Source: Clostridium sp. MCC353
GTDB lineage: Bacteria > Bacillota > Clostridia > Lachnospirales > Lachnospiraceae
Direction of reading: 5' to 3'
DNA: 53,105 nucleotides
NCBI RefSeq assembly: GCF_018785315.1
Contig: NZ_WQPN01000029.1
Location: forward strand, 1 to 53,105
In this document: one piece after another, positions 10,301 through 17,368 of the stretch
Layout: every line of letters begins with the position of its first letter
Position numbering within the stretch: position 1 is the first letter of the stretch
Position numbers and translations under genes: made by a program
Notes under the pieces: model-generated
Seen by the model: the letters and a program-made list of their open reading frames with translations, nothing else
Databases searched by the model: none
Told to the model about the DNA's origin: nothing

Positions 10301-10514
10301 ACTGGCCTTCATAATACGCAAAAAGGGCCCTGCAGTGACTGCACATGCCCTTATAAGAATTTCCATTCGCACAAGAACAAGAGTAGGCATTAACCTGTCT
10401 ACCCTTGATCTCTAATTTAGTTTTATAGCTCCGTCCGTCCTCTTCCACGGTTCCGGTAATTCCTGACTCGCCCTTCCAGAACGTGCGGACTGTCATTTCA
10501 GAAACATTTATCAT
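7365..10514 (-). CDS. SWIM zinc-finger SNF2-family DEAD/DEAH ATPase
   Basis: The 1049-residue protein starts with a SWIM finger (C46, C48, C58, H60 in CSC...CSH), followed by the long helicase-associated region found in bacterial SNF2 proteins (about 100-580), then a two-lobed motor. The motor has DMGLGKT (616-622), DEAQ (714-717), LTGTPIENRLSELW, and the C-terminal QATDRTHRIGQ arginine-finger motif. Family members are ATP-driven DNA translocases; in bacteria they are linked to transcription recycling (RapA-like) or genome maintenance, but this subfamily has no settled role. It starts six bases downstream of argS, so it is probably cotranscribed with that gene. Length and motifs are complete. 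Confidence 0.9.
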   Translation of the reverse strand: MINVSEMTVRTFWKGESGITGTVEEDGRSYKTKLEIKGRQVNAYSCSCANGNSYKGMCSHCRALFAYYEGQSGKGQEKPVYTSPEVRTMIREYTNREVTRINSEGEGGKVSFEPRLILERKEVKAEFRLGRERFYIVKDLIAFAEAMENGAYVEYGSSLAFHHNPEAFDEEGRKLTGLVLELVGSYKECYAQFQKNAFATIPSIRQLNLSRSNRDRFFNLLLGSRLDVEDQRGNSRKMKVLDQNPDLRIFVRKAGKDGVRISLDKDTFCFTGDRRLYIGYKDALYCCSSEFTRAAGEFLVQIMQKDVKSHEIEVNDKDMPLFYERILKNLEPCFVIDCEGVNLADYQPEELKARFEFDSPSARELTLRPILSYGDFSFHPVEDEKVPRAVCRDVPAEYRISRLITKYFKYKEQDTANLVIKDDEDTMYRLLTQGMAEFEALGSVYLSERFKAVKVLPSPNVSIGVNMAGDWLELTIDAGDMSGAELSRILSEYSQKKRYFRLKSGEFIQLEDTGLMSVAQLLEGLPVSRAELLDKKLRLPRYRAFYLDSILKESQGITFYRDNLFKAVVRGMKSYEDGDFEVPKPLQPVLRGYQKKGFFWLRTLDAYGFGGILADDMGLGKTIQIISMLLDESYQNGQDTSLIVCPASLVYNWECEFKQFAPELKTLLVTGSAAEREEKLADAGEFDVLITSYDLLKRDILLYRDLSFRFQIIDEAQFIKNANTLSAKAVKAVKARTKFALTGTPIENRLSELWSIFDYLMPGFLFTYSRFKKEYEIPVIKEKDEGALNSLHRMIGPFVLRRLKKDVLKDLPDKLETVVYSGFEKEQKDLYTAAAYQLKQQLEQQDGSWGGDKMQILSQLTRLRQICCDPSLHFENYKGGSAKLETCMDLLFNGVAGGHKILLFSQFTSMLEIIGKRLVKEGISYYTLIGATSKEERLKMVNSFQKDDTPVFLISLKAGGTGLNLTAADMVIHYDPWWNVAAQNQATDRTHRIGQEKQVSVFKLIMKNTIEENILRLQESKRHLAEQVITGGMVSLSSLTKEELLEILS

Positions 10515-10519
10515 AGATT

Positions 10520-12289
10520 CTACATTCTCTCCGGCGCCTCGATGCCCAGCAAATCAATACATACGTTCAAAACATCCTTAGTCAGGCTGATCAGTTGGAT
10601 CCAGCCGGCCTGCTGTTTTTTATCTTCCTCCGCAATAATCCTGGTATCATGGTAAAAGCGGTTAAATGCATTGGATAAATCGTAGATATACTGGCAGATT
10701 TTATGCGGCGCAGTCTCTGTAAAACTGGTTTCCACCACTTCGTTATATTTTGCCAGTTCGATCATAAGCGCTTTTTCCGAATCCGATACGGCCGGCAGAA
10801 TCTCCGGCGTTCCCTCGTATTTGGTTTCCAAACCATGGTATTTGGCCAGAATGGATTTAATGCGCACGATCGTGTATAAAATATACGGCCCCGTATTTCC
10901 CTCAAAGGAGATGAACCGGTCAATATCAAAGATATAATCCTTTGCCGCCTGGTTGGACAGGTCTCCGTATTTGAGCGCCGCCAGCCCTACGATCTTAGCC
11001 GTCTCCCTGGCTTCCTCTTCGGAAACCGTACGGTTTTCCATGATCCTCTTGAACACTTCTTCATTGATATTGGCAATCAGGGTTTCTAAGCGCATCACGC
11101 CGCCGTCCCTGGTTTTAAAGGGTTTTCCATCTTTTCCATTCATGGTTCCAAACCCGAGGAAGGACATGGGTGTATCCTTGGATACAATACCGGCTTTTTT
11201 CGCCACACGGAATACCTGGGTAAAATGCAGGTCCTGCCTCTTATCCGCAATATAGATATAACGGTCCGGTTTGAACTCCTTCTCCCTCTCAATGATGGTT
11301 CCCAGATCGGAAGTTGCGTATAAAGCCGCTCCATCGGACTTGCGGACGATACACGGAGGAAGTTCCTTGGGATCCGTCTCTTCGGCAATATCCACAACCA
11401 AGGCCCCCTGGCTCTCATATGCCAGTCCCTGGTCAATCAGGTCCTGAATTAAAGCCGGAATATACGGCTGGGCGTCGCTCTCCCCTTTCCACAGGTCAAA
11501 TGTGACGTTCAAATTGCCGTAATTCTTCTTCAAATCAGCCAAAGACACCGCCATGATATGTTTCCAAATGGCCCGGTATGGCGCATACCCGTTCTGCAGT
11601 TTGAACGTGGCCGTCTGAGCCCTCTCTTTAAACGCCTCATCCACCTTGGATTTGCCGCTGGCCGCAGGATAGATGTCCTCCAGCTCGCCGATGGTAAACG
11701 GAGGTTCCTTTGGATACTCCCCTGTATAGTTTTCATCAAAATAAACCAGCTCCGGCTTTCTGTCCCTCAGCTCTTCGATGATCAGCCCCATCTGCAGGCC
11801 CCAGTCTCCCAGATGCACATCTCCGATCACGTTATGGCCGATAAACCGTCCCATACGCTTTACGCTCTCACCGATGACGGCTGAACGCAGATGCCCCACA
11901 TGGAGAGGTTTTGCCACATTGGCTCCGCCGTAGTCTACAATGATCGTCTCCGGCGTCCCGGCCGCCTCCAGGCCCAGTTTTTCCGTTTTCTCCATCTCAT
12001 TCATATAACCGGCCAGATATGCGGCATCCAGTTTCAAATTAATAAATCCGGGCATAACCGCGGACGCCTCTTCAAACATCCGGCTCCCCGCCAGCTTTTC
12101 CACCACCTCATTGGCAATGTCGATGGGTTTCTTCTTATATGCCTTAGCAGCCGCCATGGCCCCGTTACACTGGTATTCACATAAATCAGGACGGTTTGAC
12201 AACGTTACTTTTGCGTAAGATTCATCATACCCGCACCCGGTAAAAGCCGGTTTCATCTCCGCTACTATCAAATCAAGAATCTTCTTCAC
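10520..12289 (-). CDS. argS: Arginyl-tRNA synthetase
   Basis: The 589-residue class I synthetase charges tRNA-Arg. It has the N-terminal Add-1 domain (about 1-100), the HIGH-type motif HVGH (130-133) in GANVAKPLHVGHLRS, the ArgRS catalytic core, and the C-terminal DALR anticodon-binding domain that ends in the family-typical hydrophobic-glu-arg-met tail. As in many ArgRS enzymes there is no canonical KMSKS. The start is a GTG at 12289, eight bases after GGAG. A leader of about 320 nt precedes it and contains a repeat element. No T-box motif is visible. Confidence 0.95.
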   Translation of the reverse strand: MKKILDLIVAEMKPAFTGCGYDESYAKVTLSNRPDLCEYQCNGAMAAAKAYKKKPIDIANEVVEKLAGSRMFEEASAVMPGFINLKLDAAYLAGYMNEMEKTEKLGLEAAGTPETIIVDYGGANVAKPLHVGHLRSAVIGESVKRMGRFIGHNVIGDVHLGDWGLQMGLIIEELRDRKPELVYFDENYTGEYPKEPPFTIGELEDIYPAASGKSKVDEAFKERAQTATFKLQNGYAPYRAIWKHIMAVSLADLKKNYGNLNVTFDLWKGESDAQPYIPALIQDLIDQGLAYESQGALVVDIAEETDPKELPPCIVRKSDGAALYATSDLGTIIEREKEFKPDRYIYIADKRQDLHFTQVFRVAKKAGIVSKDTPMSFLGFGTMNGKDGKPFKTRDGGVMRLETLIANINEEVFKRIMENRTVSEEEARETAKIVGLAALKYGDLSNQAAKDYIFDIDRFISFEGNTGPYILYTIVRIKSILAKYHGLETKYEGTPEILPAVSDSEKALMIELAKYNEVVETSFTETAPHKICQYIYDLSNAFNRFYHDTRIIAEEDKKQQAGWIQLISLTKDVLNVCIDLLGIEAPERM

Positions 12290-12327
12290 GTTCCTGTCTC
12301 CTTTTCAAAATTATCGGACTAAAATTG

Positions 12328-12604
12328 TAACAGTTCAGATAGCTCATCTTCTTGACCGAAAAGACCGGTCAAGAAGCATCAGATGTCCATCCGATGTGAA
12401 AATTACAGGAAAGAATCCCGCTGGCGGGATTCTCCGCCTGCGGCGGGTCGCTTCAGCGACATGATTCCCTACCGTTGCAGTGCGATCCTGCCCGGAGGGC
12501 TTTTTTATTTCATAAGATCCACTTTCCTATGAAATAAAGAAAACTGCTTACAAGCGAGCTTGACGCAGCTTTCTTTATCAATTTTCCCGCCGTCTGAACT
12601 GTTA
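12328..12604. repeat. 277-nt structured element with 12-bp terminal inverted repeats (M1)
   Basis: The element is bounded by TAACAGTTCAGA (12328-12339) and its exact complement (12593-12604). It fills the region between the argS promoter and the argS SD, so it is transcribed as 5' leader. Inside are several hairpins: CTTCTTGACC/GGTCAAGAAG, GAATCCCGC/GCGGGATTC, TATTTCATA/TATGAAATA and a stem of AAAGAAAACTGC with its near-complement. There is no ORF of note. A shortened relative lies at 28400-28450, which points to a MITE-like mobile repeat and not an argS-specific regulator. No T-box core sequence (AGGGTGG-type) is present. Confidence 0.7.
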
Positions 12605-12615
12605 GCTAAAGTTAT

Positions 12616-12644
12616 ATTATAAAGGATTTACAATAAAAACTCAA
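12616..12644 (-). promoter_or_regulatory. argS promoter
   Basis: On the minus strand TTGAGT (12639-12644) is followed after 17 bases by TATAAT (12616-12621). The predicted transcription start falls at the very edge of element M1, which would form most of the 5' leader. Confidence 0.65.
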
Positions 12645-12654
12645 GCTCATGGTC

Positions 12655-12695
12655 AAAAAAGTATCCCTCATACAGGCCAGCGCCTGCATGAAGGA
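12655..12695 (-). terminator. Intrinsic terminator after efp
   Basis: On the minus strand a 14-bp stem with two G-U pairs (12664-12695, loop GCTG) is followed three bases later by six Ts (12655-12660). It lies 25 bases after the efp stop codon and separates efp from the argS promoter. Confidence 0.75.
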
Positions 12696-12719
12696 CAATC
12701 TTTCGCAGCATCCATGTCA

Positions 12720-13277
12720 TTAAATTCTGGATAAATATTCTCCGGTACGTGTATCGATCTTGATCTTGTCTCCCTGATCCACGAATAAAGGCACATATAC
12801 GGTAGCGCCAGTTTCCACAACTGCCGGTTTGGTAGCGCCCTGAGCGGTATCCCCTTTGAATCCAGGCTCTGTATCAGTGATCTCTAATTCCACGAATAAC
12901 GGAGGCTCCACTGAAAATACATTCCCGTTGTAAGAACAAACTTTGCACATCTCGTTTTCTTTCACAAACTTCAATGCGTCGCCAATGGTTTCAGTGTTAA
13001 GCGCAACCTGCTCATAAGTGTTCACATCCATGAAATGGAATAAATCACCATCAGAATACAAATACTGCATGTCCACTCTATCAATTCTGGCTGCCGGGAA
13101 CTTCTCTGTCGGCCTGAATGTCTTCTCAACTACACCGCCGTTCATTACGTTTTTAATTTTAGTTCTAACGAAAGCAGCACCTTTACCTGGTTTTACATGC
13201 TGAAATTCCATAATCTGGAATACGTTTCCATCGATCTCTAATGTTATACCGTTTCTAAAATCGCCCGCTGATATCAT
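12720..13277 (-). CDS. efp: Translation elongation factor P
   Basis: EF-P (185 residues, normal length) binds between the ribosomal P and E sites and relieves stalling at polyproline. The N-terminal KOW-like domain carries the loop KPGKGAAF with the tip lysine at K32, the residue that is modified in many bacteria; two OB folds follow, ending in the typical [11 protein letters not shown]. It is the last gene of the aro cluster, a neighbourhood common in Firmicutes, but it has its own promoter and terminator. SD AGGAGG lies upstream of ATG 13277. Confidence 0.96.
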   Translation of the reverse strand: MISAGDFRNGITLEIDGNVFQIMEFQHVKPGKGAAFVRTKIKNVMNGGVVEKTFRPTEKFPAARIDRVDMQYLYSDGDLFHFMDVNTYEQVALNTETIGDALKFVKENEMCKVCSYNGNVFSVEPPLFVELEITDTEPGFKGDTAQGATKPAVVETGATVYVPLFVDQGDKIKIDTRTGEYLSRI

Positions 13278-13315
13278 AAATGATATTCCTCCTTGAATTT
13301 CTCTTAATCCATCTT

Positions 13316-13344
13316 ATTTTATACTATAATACCTGTATTTTCAA
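13316..13344 (-). promoter_or_regulatory. efp promoter
   Basis: TTGAAA (13339-13344) and TAAAAT (13316-13321) on the minus strand are separated by 17 bases, in the 118-base gap between aroQ and efp. Confidence 0.6.
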
Positions 13345-13395
13345 CACTTTTTTGCAAATAACCGGGATAACCTTATGAGTCCGCCCCGGAAATAC

Positions 13396-13827
13396 CTATT
13401 TCCGGCCAGTCAGATAATCCATGGCAAGGGCATATCCCTTCAGTCCCAGCCCTACTACCTGACCGGTGCAGACCGGCGCGGTTACTGAAAGATGGCGGAA
13501 TTCCTCCCTCTTGTGGACGTTGGAAATATGTACTTCGATTTTGGGAATTTCAATGGAGGCGAGAGCGTCTCTCACCGCATAACTGTAATGGGTAAATGCA
13601 CCCGGATTGATGATGATCCCTTCTGTCCCATCCTGGTACGCCGCCTGGATCCGGTCAATTAAGGCCCCTTCATAATTGCTCTGGAACACCTCAATCTCAT
13701 GTCCCTCTTTTGCGGCTTTTTCCTTCAACGCCGTCACCAGGAAGGCGTAGTCCTCTGTTCCGTAAATGCCTTTTTCCCGGATTCCTAGAAAATTAATATT
13801 CGGTCCGTTCATCACTAGTATTTTCAT
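13396..13827 (-). CDS. aroQ: Type II 3-dehydroquinate dehydratase
   Basis: The 143-residue enzyme converts 3-dehydroquinate to 3-dehydroshikimate in aromatic amino-acid synthesis and normally forms a dodecamer. It has the type II opening NGPN (about 8-11), the lid loop GIREKGIYGTE with catalytic Tyr22, the NPGAFTHYS segment (about 74-82), and the substrate-binding EVHISNVHKREEFR (about 98-111). It follows aroK with a 40-base gap and is read with aroE and aroK. Confidence 0.95.
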   Translation of the reverse strand: MKILVMNGPNINFLGIREKGIYGTEDYAFLVTALKEKAAKEGHEIEVFQSNYEGALIDRIQAAYQDGTEGIIINPGAFTHYSYAVRDALASIEIPKIEVHISNVHKREEFRHLSVTAPVCTGQVVGLGLKGYALAMDYLTGRK

Positions 13828-13867
13828 AATTCATGCTCCCTATTCCTGATTATTTGTCCGGCCCCGT

Positions 13868-14377
13868 TTATTTCTCCGGCCGGTAAATTTCTTCAGCGAT
13901 TTCTTCCAAACTTCTGCCGTCCGCCCGGACAATCTTGTGAGCGGCTTTTTCATACACCGGCCCTCTGAAATCCATTAGATCCGCCACCTTTTTTTCCACC
14001 TGATCCCCCTGAAGCAGAGGCCTTGTGGTATCGCCTTTCAGCCGTTCCAATACGGTTTGCGGCTCCACCTGGAGGTAAACTACCTCTCCCAGTTCCCTCA
14101 GTACCGCCCGGTTTTCTTCCCTCATGGGAAGGCCGCCTCCTACGGAAATAACCATATCATCCGCCTGTTCCAAAAGCTCTGTCAGCACCTCTGTTTCCAA
14201 CTGTCTGAAATACTCTTCCCCATTCCGGGCAAAAATATCCGATATGGTCATCCCGGCTTTTTCTTCAATCAGACCGTCCGTATCCACCATCTTTTTCTGA
14301 TACTTAGAAGACAGTTCCTGGCCCACACTGGTCTTTCCCGCTCCCATGAATCCAATTAATATAATATTCTCTTTCAT
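13868..14377 (-). CDS. aroK: Shikimate kinase
   Basis: The 169-residue P-loop kinase phosphorylates shikimate at the 3-hydroxyl. Walker A is GFMGAGKTS (about 9-17); DTDGLIEEKAGMTISDIFARNGEEYFRQLE gives the shikimate-binding region; SVGGGLPMRE is the Walker B/Gly loop, and TRPLL belongs to the lid. A structured repeat (L1) separates it from aroE and supplies its SD (GGAGGA). An alternative read-out is that aroK translation is controlled by that element. Confidence 0.94.
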   Translation of the reverse strand: MKENIILIGFMGAGKTSVGQELSSKYQKKMVDTDGLIEEKAGMTISDIFARNGEEYFRQLETEVLTELLEQADDMVISVGGGLPMREENRAVLRELGEVVYLQVEPQTVLERLKGDTTRPLLQGDQVEKKVADLMDFRGPVYEKAAHKIVRADGRSLEEIAEEIYRPEK

Positions 14378-14382
14378 CCTCT

Positions 14383-14591
14383 TCCTCCATGCCGGAGCAG
14401 TTTATGCGCAAATATTACTAACGTAAATTTTGTTAACGTAAATTTTGCTAACTCAAATATTGCTAACGCAAATTTTGCGTTGCGTAGGTGCGCGCTGAGA
14501 ATTTCAGATTCTCAGCTGCGATTCGAATTTGTGGCTCCAGCACAAATTTGGGTGTAAAAAATAAGCCATCAGGATTATTTTTCACACTAAC
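14383..14591 (-). repeat. SD-bearing structured leader repeat L1 (upstream of aroK)
   Basis: Read as minus-strand RNA it starts directly at the aroE stop codon and ends in the aroK SD. It has hairpin P1 (GUGUGAAAAAU with its complement around a loop containing CCUGAUGG), P2 (AAAUUUGUG/CACAAAUU, loop CUGGAGC), P3 (GCUGAGAAU/AUUCUCAGC), a variable run of 15-nt repeats, then GCUCCGGCAUGGAGGA. Loop P2 can pair with GCUCCGG, and the CUCC of that same stretch can pair with the SD GGAG. Copies L2 (26913), L3 (30203) and L4 (19845) share this architecture. Confidence 0.8.
14408..14479. repeat. 15-nt tandem repeat inside L1 (about 4.8 units)
   Basis: Units GCAAATATTACTAAC, GTAAATTTTGTTAAC, GTAAATTTTGCTAAC, TCAAATATTGCTAAC and a partial GCAAATTTTGCG follow each other without gaps. 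Copy L2 has only one full unit plus the partial one, and L3 has none, so unit number varies between copies. Confidence 0.85.
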
Positions 14592-15461
14592 CTAATTCTG
14601 CCTCAGCAGGTTCATCATCAGTTTTTTCGCCTCACAGGCCGTATCCTCGTCCACCGGCGCATCCGGGTTCCACAGTTCATAGGCAATGATGCCCTGATAC
14701 AGCAGCATATCCAGGCCGTTAACCGCCTTTCCCCCTGCTGCCTTCACGTATTTCATAAATTTAGTTTCCATGGGGGTGTAGACGATATCAATGCCTGTAT
14801 GGATCTTTTTGTAAAATGCTTCGTCTTCAACCGGGGCCCCATCCACATTGGGATACATCCCCACGCTGGTGGACTGGACCGCCACATAGGAACCCGCCGG
14901 AATCTTATTGTAATCCGTAATTGCAAGAGGGATCATCACCTTCCTGCCGTTCAGCCCGTTGATATATCCGGCCAGTTCCACCGCCCTCTCCACGCTGCGG
15001 TTCAGCACATAGATGACGCTGGCTCCTTCTTTGGCAAGCAGATATGCAGCCGCTTTGGCAGCGCCGCCTGCTCCGATCAGTATACATTCCTCTCCATTTA
15101 CAGAAATTCCCGCTTTTTTCATGGCCCTTAAAAGCCCTGCGGCATCCGTGTTATACCCTTTGAATCCGCCTTCCATGCGGACCAGGGTATTCACTGCCCC
15201 TATGGCGGCGGCATCTTCGTCAATCTCTGACAGATATTTCATCACCGCCTGCTTATGGGGAACCGTCACATTCAGACCAACCAGATTCAGGGCATATGCG
15301 CCCTTTACCGCCGCTTCCAGTTCCTTTTCTTCCACCCGAAAAGGCAGGTATGCAAAATCCACACCTGTCCTTTCCGCATATAAATTCTGCATGGCCGGTG
15401 ACATGGAATGCTCCACCGGATTCGCAATCACTCCGCAAACTTTTGTCTTCCCGTTAATCAT
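14592..15461 (-). CDS. aroE: Shikimate dehydrogenase
   Basis: The 289-residue NADPH enzyme reduces 3-dehydroshikimate to shikimate. The N-terminal substrate domain has the SPAMQN segment (about 20-25) and NVTVPHKQAV with the catalytic Lys; NTDAAGL carries the partner Asp; the Rossmann loop is GAGGAAKAA (about 130-138), followed by the NRS motif. The start codon lies eight bases inside the yqeG gene, so the two are coupled. The stop codon abuts repeat L1. Together with aroK and aroQ it forms a partial shikimate-pathway operon. Confidence 0.94.
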   Translation of the reverse strand: MINGKTKVCGVIANPVEHSMSPAMQNLYAERTGVDFAYLPFRVEEKELEAAVKGAYALNLVGLNVTVPHKQAVMKYLSEIDEDAAAIGAVNTLVRMEGGFKGYNTDAAGLLRAMKKAGISVNGEECILIGAGGAAKAAAYLLAKEGASVIYVLNRSVERAVELAGYINGLNGRKVMIPLAITDYNKIPAGSYVAVQSTSVGMYPNVDGAPVEDEAFYKKIHTGIDIVYTPMETKFMKYVKAAGGKAVNGLDMLLYQGIIAYELWNPDAPVDEDTACEAKKLMMNLLRQN

Positions 15462-15972
15462 GACGTCCCAGTCCCTTTTGAATTTCTTTTTTATAAAAAT
15501 AAAGCACGACTGCTTCCAGCCTACGCTTTAATACAATCTGAATCTCTTCTTTCGGATGAATCGGCTTTACCAAAATGCTGTAAATCCCTGCCCGGTTGGC
15601 TCCGTACACGTCTGTAAAAAGCTGGTCTCCCACAAATAATGTGGTCTCCTTGTCCGTATTCATCATTTCCATCGCTTTCAGGTAATTCTTTACAGATGGT
15701 TTTCCTGATTTGTAAATATACCGGCTGTCCACCTGTCTTGCAAATGACGCCACTCTCGGCTCCTTATTATTAGAAAGGAGGCAGGTTTCAAATCCAGTTT
15801 CCCTCAGTTTAAAAAACAGCTCTACAGCCCTTTTATCCGCCGGCAGCCCGTGAGGCACCAGCGTATTGTCGATATCAAAAATGACTCCACGTATCCCCTT
15901 TTTATAATAGTCTTCAAATGGGATCTGATACGTGGAATCAACATATTCTTTCGGATAAAATTGTTTCAGCAT
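15454..15972 (-). CDS. yqeG: YqeG-family HAD phosphatase
   Basis: The 172-residue HAD-superfamily (IIIA) protein has motif I DIDNTLVPHG (about 34-43), motif II LLSNN (about 68-72), the motif III Lys in KSGKPSVKNY, and motif IV FVGDQLFTD. YqeG in Firmicutes is a phosphatase of the phosphatidylglycerophosphate phosphatase type (related to mitochondrial GEP4/PTPMT-like function); this role is taken from the family, not shown here. It overlaps aroE by eight bases and lies seven bases after nrdR. Confidence 0.88.
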   Translation of the reverse strand: MLKQFYPKEYVDSTYQIPFEDYYKKGIRGVIFDIDNTLVPHGLPADKRAVELFFKLRETGFETCLLSNNKEPRVASFARQVDSRYIYKSGKPSVKNYLKAMEMMNTDKETTLFVGDQLFTDVYGANRAGIYSILVKPIHPKEEIQIVLKRRLEAVVLYFYKKEIQKGLGRHD

Positions 15973-15979
15973 GGAATTC

Positions 15980-16432
15980 TTACTTTTTTAACAATTTTCC
16001 AATCTCTTCCATAAAGGTATTCACATCCTTAAACTCACGGTAAACGGATGCAAACCTCACGTAAGCGACTTCGTCCAACTGCTGCAGCTTCTCCATCACC
16101 AACTCCCCGATGGTGGAGGTGGGCACTTCTTTTTCTTCCATGTTGAAAATCCGTGTTTCGATCTCGTCAATCATGGAATCGATCTGCTGGGTGGAAACCG
16201 GGCGTTTGTGGCAGGAATGAATCACTCCGGCCTCCAGTTTGGAACGGTCATACGCCTCTCTGGAATCGTCTTTTTTAATTACCATGAGCGGCATGGTCTC
16301 CAGCTTCTCGTATGTGGTAAACCGTTTGCCGCAGCTCTCGCACTGACGCCGGCGCCGGATCGAGCTGTTGTCATCTGCCGGGCGGGAATCGATTACTTTC
16401 GTATCCGCTTCATTACAATATGGACATTTCAT
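15980..16432 (-). CDS. nrdR: Transcriptional repressor NrdR
   Basis: The 150-residue repressor controls ribonucleotide reductase genes in response to ATP/dATP. It has an N-terminal zinc ribbon (C3 and C6 in KCPYC, then CESCGKRF) with the RPADDNSSIRRRRQC stretch, and a C-terminal ATP-cone domain (about 49-139). The start ATG at 16432 follows GGAGGAGAAACC; an in-frame upstream start at 16465 would add 11 residues before the SD and is unlikely. It is first in the nrdR-yqeG-aroE run. Confidence 0.94.
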   Translation of the reverse strand: MKCPYCNEADTKVIDSRPADDNSSIRRRRQCESCGKRFTTYEKLETMPLMVIKKDDSREAYDRSKLEAGVIHSCHKRPVSTQQIDSMIDEIETRIFNMEEKEVPTSTIGELVMEKLQQLDEVAYVRFASVYREFKDVNTFMEEIGKLLKK

Positions 16433-16525
16433 GGTTTCTCCTCCTGTAACTTTCATTATGTACATTTTACCCTAGCCTCCTGTGAATCGCAAGTAATTTC
16501 TTCATTTCTTAGGTATTTCCCCGGA

Positions 16526-16789
16526 TCAGAACTTACATTTTTCCTCAACTTCCTTCTTTTTTACATCCACCAGGATAATATCTTCACCGATCTGGCAGAT
16601 ATCGCAGAAAGGAATGATGTATTCTTTTTCTCTCCCCAGAAATCCGCAGAAGCACCCCGGGCCCGGCACGATAATGGCCAGCATACATCCCGTCTGGATG
16701 TCAAAATCCACATCTCCTACGAAGCCCAGCCGTTTGCAGTCATTGGCATTAATTACTTCTTTCTGTTTTAAATCACAGAAACATGATAT
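16526..16789 (-). CDS. YlmC/YmxH-family sporulation protein with no in-frame standard start
   Basis: The reading frame encodes a PRC-barrel protein of the YlmC/YmxH family: CDLKQKEVIN, RLGFVGDVDFD, IVPGPGCFCGFLGREKEYIIP and CQIGEDIILVDV match the family along its whole length. The frame stays open to 16801, but the only standard start in it is a GTG at 16711, which would delete about 25 conserved residues. An ATG exists at 16784, one base out of frame, and meets TGA three codons later (ATGTTTCTGTGA). One extra base near codon 3 would explain this. The gene is therefore frameshifted, starts at a rare codon (ATA at 16789), or has a sequencing error. No SD is visible. Confidence 0.6.
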   Translation of the reverse strand: MSCFCDLKQKEVINANDCKRLGFVGDVDFDIQTGCMLAIIVPGPGCFCGFLGREKEYIIPFCDICQIGEDIILVDVKKKEVEEKCKF

Positions 16790-16813
16790 ATGTAAGTTAT
16801 TTTATATATGCTC

Positions 16814-17248
16814 TCAGTCTTCCGGCTCCAGTTCATCAAATAACGGGGAATTATAAAATTCCCGGATGCTGATCCCGAAAAACTCTGAAATCTTCTGGAT
16901 CGTCACAATGCCCGGATTTCTGCTCTGGCCGTATAAAATATTTTTTATTGTGGATGGCGGCATCTCCGAATGGTAAACCAGCATATATTCTATGGTGTTC
17001 TTTTCCCTGCACAGTTCTTTAATTCTTGCTCTTGTTGCATCGCATACCTTCATTTTTCCTCCATTCCGAAGCGTTTCGTATTCTTCAATCTTTCTTTTCA
17101 GTGTTTCGTAATCCCCGCTGCTGTTATTTTTTTCACTCACCGCCTTTTCTTTCATTTCCTTTTCAGCCTTTTCGAATTCTAAAAGCAGCTGTTCATCACT
17201 GTAGCCAAATGCTTCCTGAATCCTCTTTTTAATTTCCTCATCCGTCAT
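16814..17248 (-). CDS. Cro/CI (XRE)-type HTH regulator with N-terminal coiled coil
   Basis: The 144-residue protein has an acidic, charged helical N-terminus (about 1-70, likely coiled coil) and a C-terminal HTH of the Cro/CI type (about 75-135): IKELCREKNTIEYMLVYHSEMPPSTIKNILYGQSRNPGIVTIQKISEFFGI. The start ATG 17248 follows GGGAGGCG; a longer frame to 17416 lacks an SD. It is divergent from the unknown gene at 17443, with which it may share the operator at 17386-17411. Targets are not known. Confidence 0.78.
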   Translation of the reverse strand: MTDEEIKKRIQEAFGYSDEQLLLEFEKAEKEMKEKAVSEKNNSSGDYETLKRKIEEYETLRNGGKMKVCDATRARIKELCREKNTIEYMLVYHSEMPPSTIKNILYGQSRNPGIVTIQKISEFFGISIREFYNSPLFDELEPED

Positions 17249-17368
17249 AAATACGCCTCCCTCATTCATGCGGATTATCATTCCATTCCGCATGTCCTGC
17301 ACTATAAAATATAACACCCCTATTTTGGGTATGAAACTGGTAAATAATGGTAATAAATTCCATAAGAT

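Noticed and set aside
12290-12610. T-box riboswitch in the argS leader
   Set aside because: No AGGGTGG-type core and no specifier-loop layout; the leader is instead filled by a repeat with terminal inverted repeats.
14383-14591. CRISPR array (repeated units in the aroK leader)
   Set aside because: The 15-nt units are adjacent without spacers, and no cas genes are present.
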